NCBI GenBank assembly: GCA_026645575.1
Contig: JAPKMW010000035.1
Location: 1 to 64,000, forward strand
Length of the DNA: 64,000 nucleotides
Source: Caldilineaceae bacterium
GTDB taxonomy: Bacteria > Chloroflexota > Anaerolineae > Caldilineales > Caldilineaceae
Reading direction: 5' to 3'
Shown: one piece after another, positions 1 through 9,526 of the stretch
Numbering within the stretch: the stretch's first letter is position 1
How the letters are laid out: every line of letters begins with the position of its first letter
Program-made: the position numbers and the translations under genes
Notes under the pieces: model-generated
Database searches by the model: none
Told to the model about the DNA's origin: nothing
The model's input: the letters and a program-made list of their open reading frames with translations, nothing else

Positions 1-157
1 CAAAATCGTCCGGGGCAAGATTCCCCTCTTAAATCTTGCTCCTTTCCCTGTCTAATTCCCTTATCCTGTCACGAATGATCGGGCCTATATCCCCCGGCTG
101 CGGGCTGAGCTCGCCTGGCTCTATCTGCTGGAAGGTGAACTGACGACCGCCCGTACC

Positions 158-988
158 TTGGTCGAAGAACAGATTGAAACGACACTACCGGCACAGCGGA
201 TGGCGTTGCAGGTGGTTTTAGCCATATTACAGATGATGGATGGCGAGTGGGAGTCCGCCGCTACGCTGCTGGCCGAAGCGCAGAGCTTTTATGAGCAGAT
301 GGCAGATGGGTTGGCAGTCTGCGCCTTGCGCCTCTATCGCGCCTATAACGGCCTTCACCAAACTGAGACAACGTCGGCTCTCCGGCATCTGGCGCTGGCC
401 TTGGGGTGGCTGGACGCGCAAAAGTTGACCACCTTTCCCCATTGGTGGCATGCCAAAATTCTGGCCGAAGTTTGCACCCATGCCTTACTCACTAATCTCT
501 ATCCAGCCCTGGTCGAGAAGATCCTGGTGCAGCATCTGGGGAAGGCAAGTCTACCCTTTTTGAAATTGCTCGATACGACCGCTGACATTGAGTTGCGCCG
601 CCAAGCGTTACGGCTTCAGCAGATGATCTCCGGCAGCACTGATCCGGTGGCGCACCTGCCGGCCGGCCCCAGTAAACGGTTGCTCGAAGCATTGTTGGCC
701 CAAGGCCATCTACGCGCCGAAGCCTATCACGAGTTGGAAACGGAATTGATGACCGCCGCCAATCGCCTGACCCCCAATCCCACCATTATTGCCGTATTTG
801 GTCTCTATTTACAAGGTTGGACGCGGGCAGACATTGCCACAGAACTGCAATGCTCCACGGAAAATGTGCGCAATTATATTACGATCATCTATAACCACTT
901 CGGCCTCCCCGCCTATCGCTTCCATAAGCGCGAAGCCCGCCGCCAAAAGCTGATCGAAGTGGCGCAGACGCGCGGATTTATTTATTGA
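158..988 (+). CDS. LuxR-type regulator, C-terminal part (probably 5'-truncated)
   Basis: The last ~75 residues form a helix-turn-helix of LuxR/NarL type: VFGLYLQGWTRADIATELQC followed by STENVRNYITIIYNHFGL, then an Arg/Lys-rich tail ending RGFIY. The preceding ~190 residues are Ala/Leu-rich helical text like the TPR part of MalT-family regulators. The only in-frame start codon after the stop at 53-55 is TTG at 158, without a clear ribosome binding site, yet coding-like text (RLRAELAWLYLLEGELTTAR) is open in frame from about 70. The gene is therefore probably the surviving 3' end of a larger STAND/LuxR regulator whose front is lost or lies out of frame before the window. The C/T-rich stretch at 1-70 is not coding-like and resembles intergenic sequence near 4010. 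DNA binding is well supported; its target is unknown. Confidence 0.6.
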   Translation: MVEEQIETTLPAQRMALQVVLAILQMMDGEWESAATLLAEAQSFYEQMADGLAVCALRLYRAYNGLHQTETTSALRHLALALGWLDAQKLTTFPHWWHAKILAEVCTHALLTNLYPALVEKILVQHLGKASLPFLKLLDTTADIELRRQALRLQQMISGSTDPVAHLPAGPSKRLLEALLAQGHLRAEAYHELETELMTAANRLTPNPTIIAVFGLYLQGWTRADIATELQCSTENVRNYITIIYNHFGLPAYRFHKREARRQKLIEVAQTRGFIY

Positions 989-997
989 GGTTGGGTG

Positions 998-1047
998 GTT
1001 AGTTAGTTGATTGCGACAAAGCTCAACCAACCAACCAACTAACTAAC
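998..1047. repeat. GGTT/AACC simple repeat with inverted arms between convergent genes
   Basis: GTTAGTTAGTTG (998-1009) is repeated in inverse as CAACTAACTAAC (1036-1047) around an AACC-rich loop. It fills the gap between the convergent regulator and rfbB and could act as a bidirectional terminator, although no T-tract follows. The same GGTT-type simple repeats recur at 59565 and at the right window edge. Confidence 0.45.
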
Positions 1048-1051
1048 GCTT

Positions 1052-2083
<1,032 letters not shown>

Positions 2084-2104
2084 GAAGACTCCTTGTGATT
2101 GATG

Positions 2105-2282
2105 ATGGCTATTGGCTATTCGGTATGGGGCTATAGTAACCGTCAAGAAATAACTTCATGCTCTGGGCGAGTCACGGACTCGCCCTAACCCCCAGCGAGT
2201 CACGGACTCGCCCAGAGCAAAGCTACAAGGTATTTTTTGATGATGATTTAGTTACTACCCCATCCTGAATAGCCAATAGCCA
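2105..2282. repeat. 178-bp imperfect palindrome carrying two GCGAGTCACGGACTCGC cores
   Basis: The outer arms (2105-2140 and 2250-2282) are near-perfect inverse copies reading GGCTATTGGCTATTC. The middle (2159-2219) is bounded by TGCTCTGGG and CCCAGAGCA and holds two same-orientation copies of a 17-bp hairpin, GCGAGTC-ACG-GACTCGC, at 2167-2183 and 2195-2211. The whole gap between rfbB and the upstream gene can fold into one structure. It looks like a MITE- or REP-type element; no transposase is nearby. Confidence 0.75.
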
Positions 2283-2287
2283 CAAAA

Positions 2288-3058
2288 TTACAACCGTCGC
2301 CGCCGTTCCATCCGCCGGCGTTCACGGCTGCGACGTAGGCGGCGCAAGCGGTGGGGCTGGCGGTGGGCCGGCAAAGGAAAGTCGAGCGACAGAGTGAGTG
2401 TCGGTAGTTGGCCCAAGGCCGGAGTCAGGCGGGCGTCAAGGCCCGGCGCGCGGCGCTGATCCCACCATTGGCGCCAGCGAGCGCGCTCTTCCTGGCCGCC
2501 ATTGATCGCCAGAAAGCTGACATCGGCTAACAAGCGACGGCGGGTCTGCGTGATGACACTCAGCGCCTGTTGCCACTGCTCAACCAGTGTCGGCTGCACA
2601 GTGTTGACAAACGCCTGATAGGTATCAACGTCCTGATTGCGGACCTCATACGCCGGTACAAAGGTTTCCGACCAGTAGGCCAGGAGTTGTTGAAAGCTCG
2701 GCAGCAGCAGATCGGCGTAAAAAGTCAGATGCACCGTCGTTACCCGCTCACTGAGCCGCAGCAGGCAGGCGGCCTGAGCATTGCTCAGATCAAAGTAGGC
2801 GGGGCCATCAAAGTGCACCCATTCCCCATAGGCAGCGTTTAAACGACGGATGCGATCAACCACCTCGCTTAACGCATGGACCGCCGAGTCCACTTCACTC
2901 CCGTTTCGGTTGCCGCCATTCACCCGGTACATGGGCGCCAGTTGAGTTGGCGTCTCCCACAGTGGGCAGCGCATAAAGTGCGTTGGCGTCATGGTGCGCA
3001 ACGCCGCGGCAAAGGCTGGCGTCGATGAAAGTAGCTGCGTTGCGCTGAACGTTGTCAT
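2288..3058 (-). CDS. Unknown protein with Arg-rich tail, in the rfb block
   Basis: No family recognised. The start at 3058 is set by GAGG six bases upstream, and only 7 bases separate it from the rfbA stop, so the two genes are co-transcribed and perhaps translationally coupled. The protein has 256 residues. The body has no signal peptide or membrane segment and contains Trp- and Gln-rich helical text such as RARWRQWWDQRR. The last ~25 residues are strikingly basic, about half arginine, which suggests binding to nucleic acid, an acidic polymer or the membrane. The position between rfbA and rfbB suggests a role in deoxysugar or polysaccharide production, but that is inference only. Confidence 0.75.
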   Translation of the reverse strand: MTTFSATQLLSSTPAFAAALRTMTPTHFMRCPLWETPTQLAPMYRVNGGNRNGSEVDSAVHALSEVVDRIRRLNAAYGEWVHFDGPAYFDLSNAQAACLLRLSERVTTVHLTFYADLLLPSFQQLLAYWSETFVPAYEVRNQDVDTYQAFVNTVQPTLVEQWQQALSVITQTRRRLLADVSFLAINGGQEERARWRQWWDQRRAPGLDARLTPALGQLPTLTLSLDFPLPAHRQPHRLRRLRRSRERRRMERRRRL

Positions 3059-3065
3059 TATCGCC

Positions 3066-3947
3066 TCAGGCAGCGTCATCCCAATCAGCCAGCCGGATCA
3101 GGTATTGACCATAGGCGTTGTTCTGCATGGCTGTCCCTAGGCTGCGCAACTGTTCCCGCCCGATGTAGCCCAAGCGATAGGCGATCTCCTCCGGGCAAGA
3201 GATCATCATGCCCTGGCGCTCTTGCAGCGCCTGGACAAAGGTCGAAGCTTGCAGGAGCGATTCATGGGTGCCCGCATCAAGCCAGGCCACGCCGCGACCT
3301 AACGGTTCCACCGTCAACTCGCCCTGTTCCAGATAGTGCATGTTGACATCCGTGATCTCCAACTCGCCACGCGCCGAAGGCTTTAAGTTTTCGGCAATCT
3401 CCACCACATGGTGATCATAGAAATAAATGCCCGGCACGGCATAACTGGAGCGGGGCTGTTTGGGCTTCTCCTCAATGCGCAACGCCTTGCCGCTGGCTTT
3501 GTCAAACTCCACCACGCCATAGCGCTCCGGGTCGCGCACGGCATAGGCAAAGATGCGAGCGCCATTGGTCAACTGTGCGGCATTTTGCAGTTGTTGGGGC
3601 AAGCCATGACCATAAAAGATATTATCACCCAGGATCAACGCCACCGGCTCATTGCGAATAAAGGTTTTGCCGATGCGAAAGGCATCCGCAATGCCGCGTG
3701 GCTTGTCCTGTGTCATGTAGGTGAAGTTCAGTCCCCATTGGCTACCATCATGAAAGAGTTCACAGAAGGAGGCCAACGCCTGGGGCGTACTGATCACCAG
3801 AATTTCGCGAATGCCCGCCAGCATCAACATCGAAAGCGGGTAATAGATCATCGGCTTGTCATAAACCGGCAACAACTGCTTGCTGACGCTAATGGTAAGC
3901 GGATGCAACCGTGTCCCGGCGCCGCCGGCCAGAATAATCCCCTTCAT
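3066..3947 (-). CDS. rfbA: Glucose-1-phosphate thymidylyltransferase RfbA
   Basis: Nucleotidyltransferase that makes dTDP-glucose from dTTP and glucose-1-phosphate, the first step of the dTDP-rhamnose route. The N-terminus carries the signature [11 protein letters not shown] followed by [16 protein letters not shown]; further in are [10 protein letters not shown] and the EEKP/FYD region. The 293 residues match the usual length, and an ATG preceded by a purine-rich GAGAGAAACGT marks the start. It lies between the CpsD-like ATPase gene (78-bp gap holding a palindrome) and the unknown Arg-rich gene (7-bp gap), with rfbB further downstream. Confidence 0.96.
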   Translation of the reverse strand: MKGIILAGGAGTRLHPLTISVSKQLLPVYDKPMIYYPLSMLMLAGIREILVISTPQALASFCELFHDGSQWGLNFTYMTQDKPRGIADAFRIGKTFIRNEPVALILGDNIFYGHGLPQQLQNAAQLTNGARIFAYAVRDPERYGVVEFDKASGKALRIEEKPKQPRSSYAVPGIYFYDHHVVEIAENLKPSARGELEITDVNMHYLEQGELTVEPLGRGVAWLDAGTHESLLQASTFVQALQERQGMMISCPEEIAYRLGYIGREQLRSLGTAMQNNAYGQYLIRLADWDDAA

Positions 3948-3968
3948 ACGTTTCTCTCTTTTCTCTGT

Positions 3969-4036
3969 GGGGGAAGACAGGAAGACTGGGCAGTCGGCGA
4001 AGTCCCTGTTTCCCTGTCTTCCTGTCTACCTACCCC
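3969..4036. repeat. Palindrome in the gap between cpsD-like gene and rfbA
   Basis: GACAGGAAGAC at 3976-3986 pairs perfectly with GTCTTCCTGTC at 4016-4026, extended outward by GGGG/CCCC. The right arm overlaps the stop codon of the upstream ATPase gene, so the hairpin forms in the transcript between two co-directional genes and might attenuate or protect it. Confidence 0.6.
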
Positions 4037-4676
4037 CGTACCCAGTCATCGCCACCTCTTTGTCCACATTGAGAAGTACGGCGCCAACGATGCGGGCATG
4101 TACTTTTTCCAGAATGGCGCGAGCGCGTTGGGCCTGTTCGCGTTTGGTGCTGCCGGCATTGAGCAGGAGCAACACCCCATCAACCTGACTTCCCCAGAGC
4201 GCGGCATCGGTGACGGCCAGCACGGGCGGGGCGTCACACAGTACATAGTCGGCCCGTTCGCGCAGGGCGGTGAGTGCTGTCGCCAGCCGTTTGCTACTGA
4301 GCAGTGCTGCCGGGCTGCTAGGAGTTGGGCCAGCCGGCAGCACGGCAAGACCGTCAACGGCTGTCTTCTGGATGGCCGGTTCGCCGCCATTGGCCAGCCA
4401 GCCGGTCAACCCGGCGCTGTTGCTCACGCTAAAAATTTCATGTTGCATGGGCCGGCGCAGGTCGCCATCGATCACCAGCACCCGGTCGCCGGCCTGCGCC
4501 ATCACCACCGCCAGATTGGCCAGGGCAATGCTTTTTTCGGTCTGTTGATCGACACTTGTCACCAAGATGGTGCGCAACGATTGCTCTAACCCGGCAAATT
4601 CAACATTGGTGCGCAAACTTTGATAGGCTTCCGCCGCTGCACTTTGTGGCTCGATCAAGGTGACAAGGTTGGGCAT
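4026..4676 (-). CDS. CpsD/CapB-like tyrosine-kinase-type ATPase with degenerate Walker A
   Basis: Member of the bacterial tyrosine kinase (BY-kinase) ATPase family that works with Wzz-type proteins to control polysaccharide chain export. Visible motifs are the N-terminal EAYQSLRTNVEF typical of the family, Walker A' VLVIDGDLRRP (about residue 83) and Walker B YVLCDAPPVLAVTDA. The Walker A region reads SVDQQTEKSIALANLA where the family usually has a GEGKST-type loop, so the glycine before lysine is replaced by glutamate although K-S remains. The C-terminus ends MTGYGGR with one tyrosine and lacks the usual tyrosine cluster. It may therefore be regulatory rather than an active autokinase. The Wzz-like partner is encoded upstream at 7.4-8.1 kb. 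Confidence 0.85.
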   Translation of the reverse strand: MPNLVTLIEPQSAAAEAYQSLRTNVEFAGLEQSLRTILVTSVDQQTEKSIALANLAVVMAQAGDRVLVIDGDLRRPMQHEIFSVSNSAGLTGWLANGGEPAIQKTAVDGLAVLPAGPTPSSPAALLSSKRLATALTALRERADYVLCDAPPVLAVTDAALWGSQVDGVLLLLNAGSTKREQAQRARAILEKVHARIVGAVLLNVDKEVAMTGYGGR

Positions 4677-4740
4677 ACAGGTTTCCTAAGCTTTCTACAA
4701 CATTCCTCCCGCGCCTACGACACAAGGATGAACATTACTT

Positions 4741-4769
4741 ATCGTATATGGACTTTATGAATTAATCAA
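4741..4769 (-). promoter_or_regulatory. Probable sigma-70 promoter for the cpsD-like/rfb genes
   Basis: On the minus strand TTGATT (4764-4769) is followed after 17 bases by TACGAT (4741-4746), about 65 bases before the cpsD-like start codon. Each hexamer matches consensus at four of six positions, in an AT-rich stretch. Confidence 0.45.
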
Positions 4770-4870
4770 TCCCGCAAAGTTTTCAATTTCATTACAAAAT
4801 TATAGACAAGTGGGGGACAGACGTGGATTTGGGTTTAAACGGATTTTGGCCTTCACAATTCGGAGTGAGC

Positions 4871-4967
4871 GTCTAAACATAAGTTCCTTTTCGCCCTTTG
4901 CGAGTCCGTGGCTTGCCCTGGTTAGTGCGAGTCACGGACTCGCAAAGAGCAAAAGTTGTTTCTAGAC
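4871..4967. repeat. 97-bp imperfect palindrome with GCGAGTC cores
   Basis: Outer arms GTCTAAAC and its near-inverse TTTCTAGAC enclose two 17-bp cores: a decayed copy in inverse orientation at 4900-4916 and an intact GCGAGTCACGGACTCGC at 4927-4943. It sits between the DUF2079 gene and the promoter of the cpsD-like gene. The stretch 4680-4870 otherwise holds only the promoter and AT-rich DNA. Confidence 0.7.
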
Positions 4968-5009
4968 GATTACGAAGCGTGTTCACCCCTTTTGCTTGCT
5001 GCCACTTTA

Positions 5010-7385
5010 TCATTGCAGCGCGAAAGCGGCAATGACGATTGTATCGCCGGCAGCCGTCGCTTCGCCGACGACGGGGAGACGTGCGCCGGTTTGCCAGTTG
5101 TAGACGCCGACCAAGAGTTGGTATGTACCGGCGGGTAGATCAGGCGGCAAGACCAGCGTCTGTGTATCTTGGATCGCTTCACCGACCTGCCAACTGGTCA
5201 TGGGCCGGAGGCCGATAGCATCGCGCGGTTGCCAGTCAAGCTGCGCTACTTTGTTGCCGGCGCTGTCAAAGAGTTGGGCAAAGAGCGCGTAGTCAAAGGG
5301 CGGCGTAGCCTGACCGTTCCGCCAATAGAGTGTGAAAGTCAACGGATCACCGGCACGTCCCGGCGGTTGGGCCAGTGACACCCCGTCCAGGTAGAGCAAC
5401 TCATTGTCAATGATAACATTCAACGGTTGCTCTGGCGGCGCTGTTGTGGGCGGAATGGGCGTCCACGCATCATTTTGCCAGCGGTAGCCGCCGAGCCGTA
5501 GAACGGTCTGCTGCTCAAACTGGGGCAGTGGCGCTGTTGAATTTGGTGTCAACCGCAAGCGTTGACCGGTCGTCCAGCCATCCTCACCTCCATAAATACC
5601 AACAAACAGCGCCACCTGATCGACTTCGACGCGCCAGGGCAAACTTTGCACCAAGACGGTCTCGCCGGGTTGCCACATGGTGGTAGGATACCACAAAGTG
5701 GCGACAGGTTGGTAAAATTGGTTCTCATGAAGGAGCGTGCCATCTGCCGCGTGATAGGCCAGGTAGAAACGGTAGGTGGTGGTCAACGGTTGCGATGCCC
5801 GCCAGTAGAGTTGGGTCACGATTTCCCCGTGCGGGTTGGTGGTGATGGCATAGTCCACCAGTTGTAGATTTTCACCAAAGGTGGCGATGGATGTTGCCAG
5901 CGCCGGATGCTGTGGCTGGCGGAAGGCCGTGTAAAATTCGGCGGGCGGTTGGGTGTTGGTCATTCCTTTGCGGAGGAGCAGATAGCCATCCGTCGCGGCG
6001 GCGATGCCAAAGCCGTTTTGTAACAGTTCCTGCACACTGCGGTAAAGGTCATTTGGATGTTGCGGCCAGGCTGGCCCTGTCACATCCAGAAAAATCGTAT
6101 CAGCATCGTCCACCCGTGGGAAGATATAGACCGTCTCCCGCCCAGCCACATGGGGATCGAGCTTATCCTGGGCCGACACTTTGGCCTCCGGCGGAATCTG
6201 GGCAATGATGGCCGCCGCGGCGCGATGGTGGTCGGTAATGACAAAGCGTTGGTGATTGCCGCCGCCGGGTAGATAGCCATGCTGATGTTGAGTGTAGCCG
6301 GCGCCGAGCAAGACGAACGCCGCCAAAACCCAAGCTGCCGCTGTTGCCAGTTGTGGCTGGCGATGCGCCAACCGCTTGTAGATGCGCCCTGTCCCCATCA
6401 CACTCGCCAACATGACAAAAGGGACAAACGGCGCGATATAGATTAAGGTGTAGACTTCGTGCATCGGTGGGAAGTCGGCCAACAGGTTGATCGCCAATGA
6501 GGGCAGCGCCAGGAGCAACACTTCCGGCGCCAGCAAGGCCGTCAAGCCGACCGGTTGCAACGCTTTCCAGAGATAGCCTAGTGCGTCCGCTTGTTGGAGT
6601 TGCGCCAACACCAAGCCCGGTTGGGTCAGCAGGGCCATCACTTTTTGAATTGGCGTAGCGCCTAGGTACTCATAACGACTCCAGTGGATATTGCCGTCGG
6701 CAAAGAATTGTTGAATTACCAACACCGCCGTCAGTGACCAACCGAGCGCCAGCACCATTGTCACCAGCCCCAAGCGGTAGCGCCGCAGCCAGAGGAAGGC
6801 ATAGAAGCCGATCATGAAGAGGAGCAGCCCCATCTCTTCTTTGCAACTGGCGGCCAGCACGGCACAGACGGCATACCACCCCGTGCGACCAGCTATGAGA
6901 AAATAGAAGGCAGCCATCAAAAAGGTCGGCGCCAGCGTCACCGGGTGGAATTCTAGCCAGTTGGCCGCTTGGATCGAGGGGTTGAGCAGAAAGGCGACGG
7001 CAAAACCCAAAGCGATCCACTCATTGTGCAGTTTCAACTTCGCCAGGGCAAAGAGCGGCAGCGCGCCTAACGCCACCACCACCGCTTGCAAAATCAACAA
7101 CGTTTCCGGGCCATCATGCAGCCAGTAGAGCGCGGCAATGGGCAGCAAAATGGGTTCAACGTGAAGGCTCAACCGGTTGATAATGCCTGGTTGGTTGGTC
7201 ATGTGAAAGAAATTGCCCTGCGCCGTATTCCAGACCGTTTGCTGTAGATTGCCCATGTCGAGGGCGCGCGCTTCAAAGGCGGCATAGCGGGTCAGGGTCA
7301 GATCACTAAAGAGGAGGGCGTAGGTCACGACGGCGAGGGCCAGCAGCCATTGCGGTCGTGACCAGCGTGATGGTGCGAAAGTCAC
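5010..7385 (-). CDS. DUF2079 membrane protein with C-terminal beta domains
   Basis: The first ~450 residues are a multi-spanning membrane protein of the DUF2079 family (glycosyltransferase-like topology). The family hallmarks FEARALDMGNLQQTVWN and SLHVEPILLPIAALY, then ASCKEEMGLLLFM, are visible. The remaining ~340 residues are soluble beta-rich text with three related modules built around phrases such as TQLYWRAS, FTLYWRNGQ and LVGVYNWQTGARL, probably extracytoplasmic Ig-like domains. The start is GTG at 7385, 13 bases after the Wzz-like gene stop, so the two form an operon. A role in polysaccharide or glycolipid assembly follows from family and context; the substrate is unknown. Confidence 0.85.
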   Translation of the reverse strand: MTFAPSRWSRPQWLLALAVVTYALLFSDLTLTRYAAFEARALDMGNLQQTVWNTAQGNFFHMTNQPGIINRLSLHVEPILLPIAALYWLHDGPETLLILQAVVVALGALPLFALAKLKLHNEWIALGFAVAFLLNPSIQAANWLEFHPVTLAPTFLMAAFYFLIAGRTGWYAVCAVLAASCKEEMGLLLFMIGFYAFLWLRRYRLGLVTMVLALGWSLTAVLVIQQFFADGNIHWSRYEYLGATPIQKVMALLTQPGLVLAQLQQADALGYLWKALQPVGLTALLAPEVLLLALPSLAINLLADFPPMHEVYTLIYIAPFVPFVMLASVMGTGRIYKRLAHRQPQLATAAAWVLAAFVLLGAGYTQHQHGYLPGGGNHQRFVITDHHRAAAAIIAQIPPEAKVSAQDKLDPHVAGRETVYIFPRVDDADTIFLDVTGPAWPQHPNDLYRSVQELLQNGFGIAAATDGYLLLRKGMTNTQPPAEFYTAFRQPQHPALATSIATFGENLQLVDYAITTNPHGEIVTQLYWRASQPLTTTYRFYLAYHAADGTLLHENQFYQPVATLWYPTTMWQPGETVLVQSLPWRVEVDQVALFVGIYGGEDGWTTGQRLRLTPNSTAPLPQFEQQTVLRLGGYRWQNDAWTPIPPTTAPPEQPLNVIIDNELLYLDGVSLAQPPGRAGDPLTFTLYWRNGQATPPFDYALFAQLFDSAGNKVAQLDWQPRDAIGLRPMTSWQVGEAIQDTQTLVLPPDLPAGTYQLLVGVYNWQTGARLPVVGEATAAGDTIVIAAFALQ

Positions 7386-7398
7386 AGGCTGTGTACAG

Positions 7399-8118
7399 TT
7401 ACGCAGTCTTGGGGGCGCCGAGACGGGCCGGTTGTGCGGATGAAGCAGGGGTTTCGCGCCGGTGGCCGGTCAACGGAATGGTCGCCAGCACGGGGAGGCC
7501 CAAGGCCCGTTCCGCCGCCGCCGGGGTGCGCAGGAGGTCGGCTTCCATCCACGCTAACAGCAGCACGAGGCCAATGCCCAGGAGTAAGCCCAGGACGGCG
7601 CCGGCAATAGCGTTGATGGTCGGCTTGGGTTGGATCAGGTCATAGGTGATGTTACTGCTGCGCACCTTCACTTCGATGCGGTTGTCTTTGTCTTGCTGGG
7701 CGTAGTAGGCGGTGCGTTCCTGCTCGAAAAGTTGGGCCAGCGTCAACGCCATCTGCTTGGCGACTTCACCGTCGCCATTGCGCGCTTCGATCTTAATGGC
7801 AAAGTTATCAGCCTCCGGCGCTACCGCCACATTGGCGAGAAAGTCATTGGGGTCTTGATCCAGTTTGGCAACCGCAATCGCTTCCTGGGCCTTTTCATAG
7901 GTGCGCAGGTTGAGGGCAAAGTTGCGCAACAGATCCTTGGCCGTGTTGCCCAGCCCCCAGTCCGGTCGCGCCGGCACCGTGCTGACATAGGCTGTCGCCC
8001 GGTAGAGATCACTTTGTAGATAACTGATGCCATAGGCGGCCACAGCAGCCAGCAGCGTTGTCGCCACCACCAGCCAACCCCAACGGCGGATCAGCCGAAT
8101 ATATTCTTGAGTGGTCAT
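7399..8118 (-). CDS. Wzz-like polysaccharide chain-length/co-polymerase protein
   Basis: Inner-membrane protein of the Wzz/LPS chain-length determinant family. It has an N-terminal membrane helix (WGWLVVATTLLAAVAAYGISY, about residues 13-33), a ~140-residue extracytoplasmic loop, and a second helix (about residues 168-190, INAIAGAVLGLLLGIGLVLL) followed by a short cytoplasmic tail. Such proteins set chain length together with a CpsD-type ATPase, which is encoded two genes downstream. The ATG at 8118 is preceded by AAGGAAAACGAA. An extended -10 on the minus strand (TGGTACAAT, 8160-8165) lies about 42 bases before the start; no good -35 accompanies it. The tail is too short to include a fused kinase domain. 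Confidence 0.85.
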   Translation of the reverse strand: MTTQEYIRLIRRWGWLVVATTLLAAVAAYGISYLQSDLYRATAYVSTVPARPDWGLGNTAKDLLRNFALNLRTYEKAQEAIAVAKLDQDPNDFLANVAVAPEADNFAIKIEARNGDGEVAKQMALTLAQLFEQERTAYYAQQDKDNRIEVKVRSSNITYDLIQPKPTINAIAGAVLGLLLGIGLVLLLAWMEADLLRTPAAAERALGLPVLATIPLTGHRRETPASSAQPARLGAPKTA

Positions 8119-8293
8119 TTCGTTTTCCTTGTTGCCTCGACTCTTGCAAAGCTGCGTCCATTGTACCAGAAGAATCTGTAAAACGCATAGTTTGTAAAGT
8201 GATAGGCAACGGCGGGCGTGAATTGCCTTTCCCGAAGGGTTGGCGCGGGTGTATCGCGCTATTGGGGCAACTGCCGAACGGCAAGCATTAGCG

Positions 8294-8442
8294 AACTGCG
8301 GTTAAAAGCGTCGCTGGATGAAAGAGCATTGCCCCTATGCCGTTTTGCATGAACCGATGCAGGTGCGTGGCACTGGTCAGGAGTAGATAGTCGATCCTGC
8401 CGCCGATTGACCAGTGCCGCGCACCTGTACCAGACCGCAGTT
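8294..8442. repeat. Palindromic element upstream of the Wzz-like gene
   Basis: Inner arms of 20 bases (8360-8379 and 8408-8427) pair with one G-T wobble around CAGGTGCG and its inverse, with a 28-base loop. Outer arms AACTGCGGT and ACCGCAGTT (8294-8302, 8434-8442) frame the whole. The right arm overlaps the stop codon of the toroid gene. The stretch 8119-8293 otherwise holds only the putative -10 of the Wzz-like gene. Confidence 0.7.
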
Positions 8443-9307
8443 ACACGGCTAAACATCCATTGGCTTGTAGCCGCCGCAAGGTAGAGAGCGTTATCCAACC
8501 CCGCCATTCCACTTCACAACCGGGGCTAAGGGGGGGCCAAGGGATCGTCCACCCACCATCGGCTTGCTGTTCGGCCAGCATCACGTCGAGATGGGCTTGG
8601 ATCTGCTCTTCCCGAAAATAGTTGCGCAACGGGTGGTCTGGCGTCGGCGCCCAGTCGAGTGGTTTGCGCACATAGCCAGTCGCCTGCGCATCCGCCATAA
8701 GACCAGCGGCACGCATGGCGCCCACCAACCGGTCGAGTTCTTGGGTGGCCCGTCGGCGATCCGGTGCATGGTAGAGAAAGGTCAAGACGGCGCCAATTTC
8801 GTGCATTTCGGTTGCTTGCATGTCAGTAATCTTGGCCCAGCAATAGGCCGTAGCCGGCGCCAGCCATTCATGGTGCACCCCATGCTTATGCAACAACCCA
8901 GCAATCGCCGCCGTCGGGTTGAGCGAGGCCGGCGGATTCACCTCCGTTTGCCACCAGGGCGCGCGCGGGTAGCGCAGGGCAGAGGGCAACAGCCACGGCA
9001 CACCGCCTTCCGCCGTTGTAATGGTCAGCAGATAATCACAAATGCGTTGCACCACGGCGGTTTCCCAGCCGATCTCGTCGAGAAATTCCAGAGCATGTTG
9101 GGTCGGCACGGGTTGACTATCGGGGCAACGAATATCCGGCTCCAACGCGTTGCCAAAGCCGCCATCGGCATTTTGATAGGCTATCAGGGCCGCCAACACA
9201 TCCGCACGTGATCCGCCCTTAAAATGATAGGCGAAGAGTTGTCGCTCCAACAGGCGTGCATTCTGCCAAAGAAATTGTTCGGCGCGGGCCAAAACAGTAT
9301 CACTCAT
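8441..9307 (-). CDS. Alpha/alpha-toroid protein of prenyltransferase/terpene-cyclase fold, function unknown
   Basis: 288 residues with the repeated QW-like motif of the squalene-cyclase/prenyltransferase toroid: YQNADGGFGNALEPDIRC near residue 43 and EQQADGGWTIPWPPLSPG near residue 250. No DDXD or DXDD catalytic motif of classical cyclases was seen, so enzymatic activity is uncertain. There is no signal peptide. The start is well fixed by AGGAGG seven bases before the ATG. It lies downstream of the ABC importer genes on the same strand, with a 219-bp gap containing palindromes, so it may have its own promoter. I do not recognise a specific role. Confidence 0.75.
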   Translation of the reverse strand: MSDTVLARAEQFLWQNARLLERQLFAYHFKGGSRADVLAALIAYQNADGGFGNALEPDIRCPDSQPVPTQHALEFLDEIGWETAVVQRICDYLLTITTAEGGVPWLLPSALRYPRAPWWQTEVNPPASLNPTAAIAGLLHKHGVHHEWLAPATAYCWAKITDMQATEMHEIGAVLTFLYHAPDRRRATQELDRLVGAMRAAGLMADAQATGYVRKPLDWAPTPDHPLRNYFREEQIQAHLDVMLAEQQADGGWTIPWPPLSPGCEVEWRGWITLSTLRRLQANGCLAV

Positions 9308-9346
9308 GGTTTGTCCTCCTGTCAGCTATCGTCTGGTTTTGCCAGG

Positions 9347-9400
9347 TTGTCAATTGACAAGACCACTCTAGCATGACCTTCCTGACACCATGATGTCAGG
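9347..9400. promoter_or_regulatory. Operator-like palindromes upstream of the toroid gene
   Basis: TTGTCAATTGACAA (9347-9360) is a perfect 14-bp palindrome, and CCTGACA-CCATGA-TGTCAGG (9381-9400) a second hairpin. The minus-strand TTGACA within the first, followed after 17 bases by GATAGC, could be a promoter for the toroid gene, so the palindrome would overlap the -35. Confidence 0.4.
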
Positions 9401-9464
9401 AGTGTTTTGTCAAATGTGCGTGTTTGACCCAACCCGCAAGTCTTATGGTTGTACTTTCCTACCT

Positions 9465-9499
9465 CTATCATCGCGAATTCTTATGATTCGCGATGATAG
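9465..9499. terminator. Perfect 14-bp hairpin after the ABC permease gene
   Basis: CTATCATCGCGAAT and ATTCGCGATGATAG pair perfectly around a 7-base loop, 28 bases past the permease stop codon on the minus strand. No U-tract follows, so it may be an RNA-stabilising hairpin rather than a classical terminator. Confidence 0.45.
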
Positions 9500-9526
9500 G
9501 GCTGGGGCAAGTCGTCGCGATTAAAG

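Noticed and set aside
3408..4589. 393-codon plus-strand frame over rfbA and the cpsD-like gene
   Set aside because: Antisense shadow crossing two well-supported genes.
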